DNA from: Pseudomonas sp. LS.1a
GTDB lineage: Bacteria; Pseudomonadota; Gammaproteobacteria; Pseudomonadales; Pseudomonadaceae
Direction of reading: 5' to 3'
Assembly: GCF_022533585.1 (NCBI RefSeq)
Contig: NZ_CP092827.1
Coordinates: 3,698,001-3,762,000 of the forward strand
DNA length: 64,000 nt
The position numbers and the translations under genes are program-made. The notes beneath the pieces are model-generated. The model was not told the origin of the DNA and made no database searches. It worked only from the letters and a program-made list of their open reading frames with translations. Shown here one piece after another: positions 23,030 through 32,414 of the stretch; positions within the stretch are counted from its first letter, which is position 1, and every line of letters begins with the position of its first letter.

Positions 23030-23221
23030 ATGACCCGTCTTGCAAGCCTTTCGCTGATTGCCGTTGTCCTGCTGACCGCAGGGTGCCATAGCCATCGCTA
23101 CCATGACGACGACGATGGCTGGCGTGACCGTGATCGTGACCATCGCCACCACCATCGGCATGACCGCGACGACGATGATGATGACTATCGTCGGTACCGT
23201 GGTGACCGCTACTACCGCTGA
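23030..23221 (+). CDS. Small lipoprotein with Asp/His/Arg-rich tail
   Basis: A 63-residue protein. 'MTRLASLSLIAVVLLTAGCHSH' is a signal peptide with lipobox (T-A-G-C, Cys19). All the remaining 44 residues are almost only Asp, His, Arg and Tyr, in runs such as five His and six Asp. A GTG one codon earlier (23027) sits better behind AAGGA and may be the true start. The tail could bind metal or negatively charged polymer (inference). The next gene, 73 bases on, encodes a glycine-zipper envelope protein. Confidence 0.7.
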   Translation: MTRLASLSLIAVVLLTAGCHSHRYHDDDDGWRDRDRDHRHHHRHDRDDDDDDYRRYRGDRYYR

Positions 23222-23294
23222 AGCGTCTTTTCAACCCTGAGCCGCCGCCCGTTGCGCGGCACCTTAACCTGATGATTCCTTTGAGGTTCGTATC

Positions 23295-23678
23295 ATGCGT
23301 CTGACTCTGCCTTCCCTTGCCCTCGGCCTGCTGCTGTGCCAGGGCGCTTTCGCCGGTGACGGTACCGCCGCCATTGGCGGTGGCCTGGGTGGTGTTCTGG
23401 GTAACGTTGTCGGTCAACAGATCGGCGGCAAAACGGGGGCGGCCATCGGTGCCGGCCTCGGCGGCGCAGCCGGCAGTGCGGTAGGTGCACGCAAGGGCAA
23501 CCGTACCGAAGCCGCCATCGGCGGTGGCCTGGGCTCGGCCGGCGGCTCGCTGCTGGGCGGTGCGGTGGGCGGCAAGACCGGCTCCACCGTAGGTGCCGGC
23601 CTGGGTGGCGCGGCTGGTGGTGCCATCGGCAACCACCTGGGCGACAACAACGGCAAGCACCGTCGTCACCGTCACTGA
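23295..23678 (+). CDS. Glycine-zipper exported protein
   Basis: A 127-residue protein. A signal peptide ends at 'CQGAFAGDG' (cleavage near residue 20). The mature part is built from repeated 'GGGLG', 'GAAIGAGLGGAAGSAVGA' and 'GGKTGS' units, which form glycine-zipper membrane helices, and ends in a basic His/Arg tail. Such proteins lie in the outer membrane or periplasm of Pseudomonas. The exact role is unknown. Confidence 0.82.
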   Translation: MRLTLPSLALGLLLCQGAFAGDGTAAIGGGLGGVLGNVVGQQIGGKTGAAIGAGLGGAAGSAVGARKGNRTEAAIGGGLGSAGGSLLGGAVGGKTGSTVGAGLGGAAGGAIGNHLGDNNGKHRRHRH

Positions 23679-23816
23679 TCCCGGTGACCAAGGGGCCGCA
23701 ATGCGGCCCCTTTTGTTTTGCAAACCCTGCAGTACATCAACACCCCCTTCACCACGTTCCGGCACACTGGCTGCTACTGTCTATCGTGCCCCCGTGTGAA
23801 GGAACACCCCCTCCCC

Positions 23817-25646
23817 ATGAACCAAGAGCTGCTCTGGGTCCTCGGCCTGCTGGCCATCGTCATCGTCCTGTTCGTCATCAACCGCCCACGCATGGACGTG
23901 GTCGCGCTACTGGTGATCCTCGCCCTGCCGCTGTCGGGCATCCTCACCGTAGAGCAGGCGCTGGCCGGCTTCAGTGACCCCAACGTGGTACTGATCGCCG
24001 CCCTGTTCGTGATCGGTGAAGGCCTGGTGCGCACCGGCATTGCCTACCGCATCGGCGAGTGGATGAGCGAGCGGGCCGGCAACAGCGAGGCCCGCCTGCT
24101 GGTGTTGCTGATGGTGGCCGTGGCGGGGCTGGGTTCGATGATGAGCTCCACCGGTGTGGTGGCCATTTTCATTCCGGTGGTGCTGAGCATCGCCGCGCGC
24201 CTGCAGATTTCGCCCAGCCGCCTGATGATGCCACTGGCTTTCGCCGGCCTGATCAGCGGCATGCTAAGCCTGGTGGCCACACCACCCAACGTGGTGGTGC
24301 ACAGCGAACTGGTGCGCCATGGCGAAGCGGGCTTCAGCTTCTTCAGCTTCACCCCGTTTGGCCTGGTGGTGCTGGTGCTGGGCATCGGCTACATGCTGCT
24401 GACCCGGCACTGGTTGAACGGCGAAGTGCGCAAGGACGGCCGCGTGGAAAGCCGCCGCACCCTGCTGGACCTGGTGCTGGACTACAAGCTCAATGGCCGT
24501 GAGCGGCGCCTGCGCATCCGCCCCCACTCCCCGCTGATCGGCCACACCCTGGGCGAGCTAGAGCTACGCACCCGCCATGGCGCCAACGTGATCGGCATCG
24601 AACGCCAGCACAAGTTCACCACGCGGGTGATCGCCGCCGACTCCAGCACCGTGCTGCACCAGGGCGACGTGCTGCTGCTCGACCTGTTCGCCAACCACGA
24701 CGACCTGCGCAGCCTGTGTCAAACCATGCAGCTGGAGCCTCTGCACTTCAAGGCCGCCTACTTCATCGACCAGTCCCAGGAGCTGGGCATGGCCGAGGTC
24801 TCGCTGCCACCTGGCTCGAAACTGATCGGCAGGAGCATCCTCGAACTGGCCTTCCGCACTCGCTTCGACCTCAACGTGGTCGGCTTGCGCCGCGAGCAGG
24901 CAGCGATCGAAGAACAACTGGTGGAAGAAAAGCTGCGCCTGGGCGACACCCTGCTGGTAGTCGGCCCATGGAAAGCCGTGCGCCAGTTGCAAAGCAAGCC
25001 CAAGGACTTCCTGGTTCTGAGCCTGCCCGCAGAAATCGACCTGGTCGCGCCCGCCCGCACCCGCGCACCACAGGCGCTGCTGAGCCTGGCAGTGATGGTC
25101 GGGCTGATGGTCAGCGGCGTGGTACCCAACGTCATTGCCGCACTGATCGGTTGCCTGCTGATGGGCGCCGGCCGCTGCATCGACATGAACAGCGCCTACC
25201 GGGCCATCCACTGGCAAAGCCTGGTGCTGATCGTCGGCATGCTGCCCTTTGCCCAGGCACTGCAGAAAACCGGTGGCATCGACCTGGCGGTGGGCGGCCT
25301 GGTCAGCGTGCTGGGCGGTGCCGGCCCAAGTGCCATTCTTGCCTGCCTGTTCGCGGTCACGGCAGTGATCGGCCTGTTCATCTCCAACACGGCCACCGCG
25401 GTACTGATGGCACCCGTGGCCGTCAGCACCGCCGCGCAGCTGGGCATGTCGCCCTACCCGTTCGCCATGACCGTGGCGCTGGCCGCCTCGGCGGCGTTCA
25501 TGACGCCGGTGTCATCGCCGGTCAACACGCTGGTACTGGGCCCGGGGCAGTACCGCTTCGCCGACTTCGTCAAGGTCGGCGTGCCGTTTACCGTGCTTGT
25601 GATGCTGGTGACCGTGTTGATGGTGCCGTGGTTCTTCGGGCTGTGA
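23817..25646 (+). CDS. SLC13/DASS-type transporter with two RCK_C domains
   Basis: A 609-residue membrane protein from ATG 23817. Membrane helices fill about 1-200 and 400-609, with the anion-transporter signatures '[17 protein letters not shown]', 'ATPPNVVV' and '[13 protein letters not shown]'. Two TrkA-C/RCK_C regulatory domains lie in the middle (about 220-300 and 310-390; '[22 protein letters not shown]', '[24 protein letters not shown]', read in parts). This architecture is typical of sodium/anion (sulfate or dicarboxylate) uptake proteins of bacteria. The substrate cannot be told from sequence. Confidence 0.88.
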   Translation: MNQELLWVLGLLAIVIVLFVINRPRMDVVALLVILALPLSGILTVEQALAGFSDPNVVLIAALFVIGEGLVRTGIAYRIGEWMSERAGNSEARLLVLLMVAVAGLGSMMSSTGVVAIFIPVVLSIAARLQISPSRLMMPLAFAGLISGMLSLVATPPNVVVHSELVRHGEAGFSFFSFTPFGLVVLVLGIGYMLLTRHWLNGEVRKDGRVESRRTLLDLVLDYKLNGRERRLRIRPHSPLIGHTLGELELRTRHGANVIGIERQHKFTTRVIAADSSTVLHQGDVLLLDLFANHDDLRSLCQTMQLEPLHFKAAYFIDQSQELGMAEVSLPPGSKLIGRSILELAFRTRFDLNVVGLRREQAAIEEQLVEEKLRLGDTLLVVGPWKAVRQLQSKPKDFLVLSLPAEIDLVAPARTRAPQALLSLAVMVGLMVSGVVPNVIAALIGCLLMGAGRCIDMNSAYRAIHWQSLVLIVGMLPFAQALQKTGGIDLAVGGLVSVLGGAGPSAILACLFAVTAVIGLFISNTATAVLMAPVAVSTAAQLGMSPYPFAMTVALAASAAFMTPVSSPVNTLVLGPGQYRFADFVKVGVPFTVLVMLVTVLMVPWFFGL

Positions 25647-25800
25647 GGTGATCGGCAGCGGATGGAGGCAATTTGGCATTATCTCGACCAATCGCGGCAG
25701 ATTGACATCAAGTCCTCTGACGAAACAAACTTGTGCGCAATTGCCCCAGGTGCTTCAAGCCGTTGTCCTGGATTTCGTTTCCGCTTTGCCGGTCGAGCCC

Positions 25801-27210
25801 ATGGTTTTTCCAGCCCAATCGCGCGTGCTGCACTACGTCGTTCTGCTCGGCCTGACCTTTGCCCTCACCCTGGGCGGCATCCTGGCCCGTCCGATCGAAT
25901 CCCTGTCGCTATTCTGGCCGGTCAATGCGGTACTGGCCGGCGTGCTGCTGCGTTATCCCCGGCAGGCCACGCTGACGGGCTTTACCCTGGTCTGGCTGGC
26001 CATGGTCGGCGCCGACCTGCTGTGCGGCAGTGCCTGGGTACCCGCCCTGTGGTTCAACCTGTGCAACCTGGGCGTGGTGGCCACCCTCTGGCTGCTGCTC
26101 TCGCGCTTGCCGCGCCTGCACCGGCGCATGCGTACCCCCCACGGCGTGCTCAGCGTGTTTGGCGCCTCTGCCGCCGCGGCGATCGTGGCGGCCAGCATGG
26201 CGGCGGTAATGGCCGCGCCGTGGTTCGAACAGTCCTTGCGCGCCACCTGGCTGGCCTGGTTCAGCGAACAATTCTCCACCAGCGTGCTGGTGCTGCCAGT
26301 GCTGCTGACGGCGCCTTCGGCACGGGCGCTGGTGCGCGGTGGCGCCCAGGCCATCCGCCTGGCACCGTTGCTTGTGCTGCTGGCCTCGCTGGCGTTCAGC
26401 ATTGCCTTCGGCGGCCCCGGGGCCATTGCCTTCCCGATTGCCGCACTGCTGTGGTGCGCCTGGACCTACTCCCCGTTTCTGGTCTCTCTGCTGACACTTA
26501 CCGCTGGCAGCACGCTGATCGTGGCGGTAGCGCAAAACCTCATGCATTTCAGCGTGCCGCAAAGCGAGCCCGGGGTGACCACGCTGATGTCGGCGCGCCT
26601 TGGCATCGCCATGCTGGTGCTCGGGCCGCTGGTGGTGGCCTGCGTCAGCCAGGCCAACCGCAGCCTGATGGCCCGCCTGGCGCATCAGGCCACCATCGAC
26701 CACCTCACCGGCGTGCTCACCCGCAGCGCCTTCACCCGCCGCGCCAACGCGCTGCTGGACAGCCGTGAGCAACACGCCCAGGCGCTGCCGCTGACCCTGA
26801 TGATGCTGGACATCGACCACTTCAAGTCGATCAATGATGCCCACGGCCATGCGGTTGGTGACCAGGTGCTGCGCCAGTTTGCCGGGACCCTGCAGGAGCA
26901 GCTGCATGATGGCGAACTGTTCGCCCGCCTGGGCGGCGAGGAGTTCGTCGTGGTCCTCCCGGGCCTGGCGCCAGATCGGGCCAAGTTCACGGCAGAACGC
27001 CTGCGCCGCGCCGTGCAGGACCTGCATGTGGTGCAGGCCGAGCAGCCCCTGCAGATTACCGTCAGTATCGGCCTGGCCGGTTGTGCCGCCGACATGCCGG
27101 CCCCCACCCTCGACGAACTGCTGGCGCGCGCCGACCAGGCGTTGTACCGGGCCAAGGCCCATGGCCGCAACCGCGTCGAGCAGGCCGAACCGCAACGCCA
27201 GGTGATGTGA
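25801..27210 (+). CDS. Diguanylate cyclase with MASE1-like membrane sensor
   Basis: A 469-residue protein from ATG 25801. The frame is open upstream to 25648, but that part has no similarity to a sensor. Residues about 8-290 hold around eight membrane helices of the MASE1 type ('LFWPVNAVLAGVLLRYP', 'FNLCNLGVVATLW'). The GGDEF domain (about 300-460) has 'DHLTGVLTRSAF', 'LMLDIDHFKSINDAHGHAVGDQVL' (read in parts) and the active-site 'RLGGEEF', so it should make cyclic di-GMP. No I-site RxxD is visible just before GGEEF. Confidence 0.9.
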   Translation: MVFPAQSRVLHYVVLLGLTFALTLGGILARPIESLSLFWPVNAVLAGVLLRYPRQATLTGFTLVWLAMVGADLLCGSAWVPALWFNLCNLGVVATLWLLLSRLPRLHRRMRTPHGVLSVFGASAAAAIVAASMAAVMAAPWFEQSLRATWLAWFSEQFSTSVLVLPVLLTAPSARALVRGGAQAIRLAPLLVLLASLAFSIAFGGPGAIAFPIAALLWCAWTYSPFLVSLLTLTAGSTLIVAVAQNLMHFSVPQSEPGVTTLMSARLGIAMLVLGPLVVACVSQANRSLMARLAHQATIDHLTGVLTRSAFTRRANALLDSREQHAQALPLTLMMLDIDHFKSINDAHGHAVGDQVLRQFAGTLQEQLHDGELFARLGGEEFVVVLPGLAPDRAKFTAERLRRAVQDLHVVQAEQPLQITVSIGLAGCAADMPAPTLDELLARADQALYRAKAHGRNRVEQAEPQRQVM

Positions 27211-27211
27211 A

Positions 27212-27973
27212 CTAGCCGGCCAGCAAGTCCCACGTCAACTTGGCGATCAGCACGCACAGCAGCACCAGGAACAACCCGCGGACAAAGCCCGCGCCCTTGC
27301 GCACCGCCAGCCAGGCACCGGTCAGCGCGCCGAGGATGTTGCACACCGCCATGGGCAAGGCGATGGCGTACAGCACGTTGCCCGATGGCACGAAGAACAC
27401 CAGCGCCGCCAGGTTGGTGGCGATGTTGACCACCTTGGCCGATGCCGAGGCGTGCAGGAAGTCCAGGGCAAAGAAGCGGATGAACAGGAAGATCAGGAAG
27501 CTGCCGGTGCCCGGCCCGAACAGGCCATCGTAAAAGCCGATCGCACCACCGATCAGCACCGCCAGGCACTGCTCCTTGCGGCCGATCGTTGCGGGTTTGT
27601 GCAGCGTGCCAAAGTCCTTCTTGCAGAAGGTGTAGATGGCCATCAGCACGATCAGCACCAGCACCGCCGGGCGCATCACGCTGGGCGGCACTAGCGACAC
27701 CGTGGCGGCACCGGCGAACGACATGACGAAGGCACTGAGCGCCGCCGGCACGATCAACCCCCAGTCCAGCGTCACCTTGCGAATGAACGAACGCGCCGCG
27801 AAGGCCGTGCCACACACCGACGCCAGTTTGTTGCTACCAAGCAATGCCGCCGGTTGCGCGGTGGGCAGCACGTTGAACAAGGCCGGGATCTGGATCAGCC
27901 CGCCGCCACCCACGGCAGCGTCGATCAGCCCAGCGGCGAAGGCGAACACGGAAAGCACAGCGATATCCATCAT
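27212..27973 (-). CDS. TauE/SafE-type sulfite/organosulfonate exporter family permease
   Basis: A 253-residue membrane protein from the ATG pair at 27968-27973. About eight helices and the repeated family motif 'AGLIDAAVGGGGLIQIPAL' near the N-terminus and 'IGFYDGLFGPGTGSFLIFLF' in the middle define the TauE/SafE (TSUP) family. The longer frame upstream lacks hydrophobic sequence. It is divergent from a LysR regulator that may control it. The substrate is probably a sulfur-containing or small organic anion. Confidence 0.9.
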   Translation of the reverse strand: MMDIAVLSVFAFAAGLIDAAVGGGGLIQIPALFNVLPTAQPAALLGSNKLASVCGTAFAARSFIRKVTLDWGLIVPAALSAFVMSFAGAATVSLVPPSVMRPAVLVLIVLMAIYTFCKKDFGTLHKPATIGRKEQCLAVLIGGAIGFYDGLFGPGTGSFLIFLFIRFFALDFLHASASAKVVNIATNLAALVFFVPSGNVLYAIALPMAVCNILGALTGAWLAVRKGAGFVRGLFLVLLCVLIAKLTWDLLAG

Positions 27974-28071
27974 GACGCGGTTCCAGGCAGTGGAGACGCC
28001 TGCAAGGCTAATCAAAGTGCCGCGCTTGTGTTGAAATGCCACATTGCGAAAACTGCAACGAGGAGCAGGCA

Positions 28072-28977
28072 ATGGCATTGGACATGCTGCGGGAAATCCA
28101 GGCGTTCGTCAGCGTGGCGCACAAGCGCAGCTTCGTTGCCGCCGCCCGCGCCCTGGGGCGCTCCCCCAGCGCAGTAACCCGCGCGGTACAAACCCTGGAA
28201 GACAACGCAGGGAGCAAACTGCTCAACCGCAACGCCAACGCCGTGACCCTGACCGAAGCCGGCGAGCGCCTGCTGCCCCATGCCGAACGCTTGCTGGATG
28301 TGCAACGTGATGCCGCCGACGAACTGGCCGCGCTCAGCGGCAGCGCACAAGGCTGGATCCGCTTCGCCGTACCGCAGGTGCTGGGTGAACATGTGCTGCC
28401 CCAGGTGCTTGCCGAGTTTTCCCGCTGCCACCCCCAGGTAACCCTGGACGTGCAGTACAGCGACGGGGCCTTGGACCCACTGCAAGGCAAGTTCGATTTC
28501 GTGGTGCGCGGCGCCTTCCCGCAGTCGAGCGAGCTGATCGGCTACCCGCTGTGGGATTACCGGCGCCACCTGTATGCGAGCCCTGAATACCTGGCCCTGG
28601 CCGGCACGCCACAACAACCCGAGGACCTCGAAGGCCACGCGCTGATCCTGCACACCGCCCCGCGCATCCTCAAGGCCTGGCACTTCTGCCGCGACGGCCA
28701 GATCACCAGCCTGCGCCCCAGGCCAAGGCTGCGGCTGGACTCAGGCGACGCGGTGTACCACAGCACACTGGCCGGTGCCGGCATCGCCCGCCTGGCCGCC
28801 TGGGTTGGCGAAGCGCAGGTCAAGGCCGGGCGGCTGGTGCGGGTATGCCCGCAATACCGCCTGACCTCCAGCAACGGCCAGGACCCGCAGATGCATGCCG
28901 TGTACCCCGCCGGCGAGCTGCCGGCGCGGGTGCGCGACCTGCTGGTGGCCCTACGCTGCGCCGGCCTGGCCTACTGA
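28072..28977 (+). CDS. LysR-family transcriptional regulator
   Basis: A 301-residue protein from ATG 28072 (GAGGAG upstream). The N-terminal winged helix is 'FVSVAHKRSFVAAARALGRSPSAVTRAVQTLEDNAGSKLLNR' (read in parts). The C-terminal domain is a periplasmic-binding-protein fold ('VVRGAFPQSSELIGYPL', 'GDAVYHSTLAGAGIARLAAW'). It lies back to back with the TauE/SafE gene, 98 bases apart, the usual layout for a LysR protein and its target. Confidence 0.92.
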   Translation: MALDMLREIQAFVSVAHKRSFVAAARALGRSPSAVTRAVQTLEDNAGSKLLNRNANAVTLTEAGERLLPHAERLLDVQRDAADELAALSGSAQGWIRFAVPQVLGEHVLPQVLAEFSRCHPQVTLDVQYSDGALDPLQGKFDFVVRGAFPQSSELIGYPLWDYRRHLYASPEYLALAGTPQQPEDLEGHALILHTAPRILKAWHFCRDGQITSLRPRPRLRLDSGDAVYHSTLAGAGIARLAAWVGEAQVKAGRLVRVCPQYRLTSSNGQDPQMHAVYPAGELPARVRDLLVALRCAGLAY

Positions 28978-29204
28978 AACACCCCCCTGAAACGGCTGTT
29001 CAAATTCTGCTCAATTTAACAGAGCCCGCCGTGGGCCTGGCTTGCAGCACTTTATCCACAGACCTACCCACGTTTTTTGTGGACAGATTTCCCAGTGCAA
29101 AGAATGACTTATCGTACAAATCGGTAGGGTGAATCGGCCAACAACGAAGAGCAATGGGCCCGCCCGGAGGACAGGCAGGCCGCGGGGAATTTGGATGATG
29201 AACG
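28978..29204. other. Intergenic stretch without a gene
   Basis: No gene is seen. It holds one perfect DnaA-box match (TTATCCACA, 29052-29060), and TGTGGACA occurs 25 bases on. A single box is not evidence for an origin. Confidence 0.4.
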
Positions 29205-29288
29205 TCAGCTTGGCGGAATGGTGCCAAGAATACCAATCAGAATGGTCAGCAGCAGAAAACCACCCAGGAATAGCGCAAGCTTGCCCAT
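29205..29288 (-). CDS. Very small single-helix membrane protein
   Basis: 27 residues, MGKLALFLGGFLLLTILIGI plus a short tail ending PPS. A good ribosome binding site (AGAGG) lies 5 bases before the ATG. Almost the whole protein is one membrane helix after a Lys. Short proteins of this kind are often missed. The function is unknown. Confidence 0.5.
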   Translation of the reverse strand: MGKLALFLGGFLLLTILIGILGTIPPS

Positions 29289-29402
29289 TGGAACCTCTAC
29301 AAGTGTGATGCGGGAATGGACATATTGTCGGGCGTGAGCTGATACGGTTACAGATTCAGGTTTGTGGAAAAAAAGCGGATCAGATGCAACGGCGCCGATT
29401 CT

Positions 29403-29505
29403 TTGTGGGAGCGGGCGTGTCGAGGCGTCGAACCGCCGCGAACACCGGCGAAGCCGGTGCCAGGCACCGCGTTGGATTCTTCGCGGGCACGCCCGCTCCC
29501 ACACG
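29403..29505. repeat. BIME with inner conserved block, copy 1
   Basis: Outer inverted arms GTGGGAGCGGGCGTG / CACGCCCGCTCCCAC enclose a block with CGCGAACACCGGCG, GCCGGTGCCAGGCACCGCG and TTGGATTCTTCGCGGG. The same block returns at 34192-34276 and, reversed, at 32328-32414. Together with flanking sequence it fills the gap 29289-29676, where I see no gene. Its right flank (about 29515-29575) repeats GTGGGAG-like sequence in reverse. Confidence 0.85.
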
Positions 29506-29676
29506 GTACGCGGACCGCTTGCGCACTGAGTTCTCTGCGCGACAGCGCAGCCCAAGGGCCGGGCCATCTCCCACAAGAGCGGCACACCAAGCCCTTACGC
29601 GTGACAGCAATTTTTGCAGTCATCCACGCTGTGCTAGGGTCAAGCGCCCGAACCTGCCAAGGAGTGCCATCCCGTC

Positions 29677-30255
29677 ATGACCGCTTTCGCGACCAACGCT
29701 GCCCTGTTGTTGATTGACCTTCAGGTTGGCATCCACCACCCGCGCCTAGGCCGGCGCAACAACCCCGAGGCCGAACTGCGTATAGCCGAGCTGCTGGCTG
29801 CGTGGCGTCAGTCAGGGCGCCCGGTGATCCATGTGCGCCACCTGTCCCGCTCGGTGGACTCGGTGTTCTGGCCGGGCCAGTCCGGTTGCGAATTCCAGCC
29901 CGCATTCACCCCGCTGGCCAGCGAAACCGTGTTCGACAAACATGTGCCCGATGCCTTCGCCAACTCCGGCCTGGAGCGCTGGTTGCACGCGCGCAGCATC
30001 AACGAGCTGGTCATCACCGGGGTAATTACCAACAATTCCGTGGAATCCAGTGCACGCTCGGCGGGCAATCTCGGTTTCGATGTGGTGGTAGTAGAGGATG
30101 CCTGCTTCACCTTTGACCAGCACGACCTGCAAGGCCGGCTTTGGCCCGCGGAGGATGTGCATGCACTGTCATTGAGCAACCTGGCTCTGGATTACGCGCG
30201 CATTCTGCGCACGGAGCAGGTACTGGCCGGAGGCGCGCTTCAGGACAGCCGCTGA
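29677..30255 (+). CDS. Isochorismatase-fold hydrolase lacking the usual catalytic Cys
   Basis: A 192-residue protein with the isochorismatase-like fold. 'ALLLIDLQVG' carries the conserved Asp14, 'TVFDKHVPDAF' the Lys88, and 'LVITGVITNNSVESSARSAGNLGF' (read in parts) the nucleophile loop. In cysteine hydrolases of this family the loop reads G..T..CV..TAR. Here the Cys position is Ser121. It could be a serine-using enzyme, a true isochorismatase-type enzyme that needs no Cys, or a non-enzyme. It overlaps the convergent next gene by 16 bases. Confidence 0.85.
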   Translation: MTAFATNAALLLIDLQVGIHHPRLGRRNNPEAELRIAELLAAWRQSGRPVIHVRHLSRSVDSVFWPGQSGCEFQPAFTPLASETVFDKHVPDAFANSGLERWLHARSINELVITGVITNNSVESSARSAGNLGFDVVVVEDACFTFDQHDLQGRLWPAEDVHALSLSNLALDYARILRTEQVLAGGALQDSR

Positions 30256-30593
30256 AGCTTCTGCGCAGGCAACCAGCCAAACTCGTCATCGCCATGGCGC
30301 CGACACCAGACCCAGCCATTGAGCGGGCGCACCATCTGCACCAACTGCCCTGGGTCGGCATCCAGTTCATGCGCCGAATAGTGGTCTAGCGCCCTGCCCT
30401 TGCACACGCTGAGGCGCTCGATCAATTGGGCCGGCACCCAGCCCGGCTCCTGGCCGGCGCAGGTGCACAGGTACCAGTCCTGCCAGCCTGGCTCGCCCTC
30501 GTAGCGCGGGCCGATATCCAGCAGAGTGCCCTTGGCGAAGCGGATGGGCCGCGGGTACTCACTGCGATGAGGTGCTATCACGACGTAATGCAT
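30240..30593 (-). CDS. SH3-domain-like protein
   Basis: A 117-residue protein from ATG 30593 (MHYVVIAPHRSEYP). It reads like two bacterial SH3-type modules in tandem: 'IRFAKGTLLDIGPRYEGEPGWQDWYLCT..GQEPGWVPAQLIERL' and 'DADPGQLVQMVRPLNGWVWCRRHGDDEFGWLPAQKLQRL' (each read in parts). The repeated 'GW.PAQ...RL' is the SH3 strand end. There is no signal peptide, so it is likely cytoplasmic. The ligand is unknown. Confidence 0.78.
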   Translation of the reverse strand: MHYVVIAPHRSEYPRPIRFAKGTLLDIGPRYEGEPGWQDWYLCTCAGQEPGWVPAQLIERLSVCKGRALDHYSAHELDADPGQLVQMVRPLNGWVWCRRHGDDEFGWLPAQKLQRLS

Positions 30594-30800
30594 GGGCCTC
30601 TCCCTGCCCGGGAAACCTATCGATCGTAGCAGAAGCGGCAAAAACCGCTGCCACCCGGTATTTGTATCTTCATGTGTACAAATTGAGACCTGATACACAA
30701 CAACGTTTCCTGCAGGCTGCGCGGACACATCCTCGATACAGCCGTCATCTTTACTGGCCCCCATCAACCCGCACCGATGGCCTCGCCAAGGAGATGCCCG

Positions 30801-31844
30801 ATGTCTGCCCGCCACTCGACCACCACCCTGCCACTCCGCTTCAGCCGTACACTGCTCGCCTGTGCCCTGCTGCCACTTGGCCTGCTGGCGGCGAACATCG
30901 CCACGGCTGCACCACAGCAGCCCCAGCCAGCCGCCACAGCGGCAGATGACTTCGGCCCGTTGAAACACGTCAACGCTGGCGTGCTCGATGTGGCCTACGT
31001 AGAGCAAGGCCCGGCCGACGGACCGGTGGTGATCCTGCTGCATGGCTGGCCGTATGACATTCACAGTTTTGAACAAGTTGCACCCGCCCTGGCAGCAAAA
31101 GGCTACCGGGTGCTAGTGCCCTACGTACGTGGTTACGGCCAAACCCGCTTCCTGTCTGCAGCAACCCCACGCAACGCCCAGCCCGCGGCGCTGGCCAGCG
31201 ATGTGATCGCCTTCATGGACGCGCTGCATATCCAGCGCGCCGTGCTCGCCGGCTTCGACTGGGGCGCACGCACCGCCGACATCGTCTCGGCACTGTGGCC
31301 CGAGCGGGTGAAGGCACTGGTGTCGGTCAGCGGCTACCTGATCAGCAGCCAGGAAGCCGCCAAGGCCCCCCTGCCCCCCAGCGCCGAGTTGCAGTGGTGG
31401 TACCAGTACTACTTCGCCACCGCGCGCGGCCAGGCCGGCTATGACAAGAACCGCCATGCCTTCGCCAAGCTGATCTGGCAAACCGCCTCGCCCAAGTGGG
31501 CCTTCGACGACGCCACCTTCGAGCGCAGCGCCAAGGCCCTGGACAACCCCGACCAGGTGGCGATTACCGTGCACAACTACCGCTGGCGGCTGGGCCTGGC
31601 CCAGGGCGAAACACGCTACGACCCGCTCGAGGCCAAGCTGGCCAGTTTCCCCAGCATCGGCGTACCGACCATCACCCTGGAAGGCGACGCCAACGGCGCC
31701 CCGCACCCGCCGGCCGAAGCCTATGCGCAGCGCTTTACCGGCAAGTACGAGTACCGGCTGATCAGCGGCGGCGTCGGCCACAACCTGCCGCAGGAAGCGC
31801 CGCAAGCGTTCACCCAGGCAGTGGTGGATGCGGATCACCTTTAG
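30801..31844 (+). CDS. Exported alpha/beta hydrolase, epoxide hydrolase-like
   Basis: A 347-residue protein from ATG 30801 (AAGGAG upstream). A signal peptide (about 1-46) ends in 'ANIATAAPQ'. The fold motifs are 'ILLHGWPYDIHSF' (HGWP oxyanion region), the nucleophile elbow 'GFDWGARTA' with Asp as in epoxide hydrolases and haloalkane dehalogenases, and a late 'GGVGHNLPQEAP' with the catalytic His. Similar exported proteins in Pseudomonas act on small epoxides or esters. The substrate is not known. Confidence 0.88.
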   Translation: MSARHSTTTLPLRFSRTLLACALLPLGLLAANIATAAPQQPQPAATAADDFGPLKHVNAGVLDVAYVEQGPADGPVVILLHGWPYDIHSFEQVAPALAAKGYRVLVPYVRGYGQTRFLSAATPRNAQPAALASDVIAFMDALHIQRAVLAGFDWGARTADIVSALWPERVKALVSVSGYLISSQEAAKAPLPPSAELQWWYQYYFATARGQAGYDKNRHAFAKLIWQTASPKWAFDDATFERSAKALDNPDQVAITVHNYRWRLGLAQGETRYDPLEAKLASFPSIGVPTITLEGDANGAPHPPAEAYAQRFTGKYEYRLISGGVGHNLPQEAPQAFTQAVVDADHL

Positions 31845-32137
31845 TCTTCGGGGCAGCAATTGCTACATAAGATTTCGAAAAGCACGACACGCCTTCGATT
31901 GAGCCGCGTTGAAGGCGGGCATTGCGGAAACTGCTTGTTCCCAGCTACTACGCGGTGTTGAGCCGGGTTTGAAAGACATGTCTTGAAACGTAGCCTGTAG
32001 GATCTTTTACCGCGCAATGTAGGAAGAATCGATGCAGTGGGCTTTGCCTGTATGAAACATCAGTTTCTCCAGCAAATTCCAGCTGCTACGGTCCAGTTTT
32101 CCTACAACGGCACGGAGGCCTACAGCATGAGAAAAGC

Positions 32138-32323
32138 ATGGACCCGTTCAATGCCTCGGCCCTGAAACTGCAGAAAAATTTGCTTAACCTGCGCCTTGAG
32201 CGCGATCGCCTGAGAAGGGAGGGCAAGGACAAGGAAGCGGACGAACTCGCGGCACCGATCGAGCGGATAGAGGCGGCTATTCGGCAATTACCAGATGACA
32301 TGAAGCCAGTGACCCTGCAATAG
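32138..32323 (+). CDS. Small charged helical protein, hypothetical
   Basis: 61 residues, largely one long charged helix ('LKLQKNLLNLRLERDRLRREGK' then 'EADELAAPIERIEAAIRQL', read in parts). It has coding-like composition but only a weak AAAAG ribosome binding site. No family is recognised. The 293 bases before it hold no gene I can support. Confidence 0.45.
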   Translation: MDPFNASALKLQKNLLNLRLERDRLRREGKDKEADELAAPIERIEAAIRQLPDDMKPVTLQ

Positions 32324-32327
32324 AACC

Positions 32328-32414
32328 TGTGGGAACGGGCAAGCCCGCGAAGAATGCAACACGGTGCATGGCACCGGCTGCGCCGGTGTTCGCGGCTGAA
32401 GCCGCTCCCACAGG
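32328..32414. repeat. BIME with inner conserved block, copy 2 (reversed)
   Basis: The arms CTGTGGGAACGGGC and GCCGCTCCCACAG enclose the reverse complement of the inner block seen in copies 1 and 3 (CGGTGCATGGCACCGGC, CGCCGGTGTTCGCGG). The following bases up to 32659 show no gene. Confidence 0.82.

Noticed and set aside
29052..29060. Perfect DnaA box TTATCCACA in an intergenic region
   Set aside because: A single 9-base match on either strand is expected about once in two windows of this size; no cluster and no origin-type AT-rich region are present.
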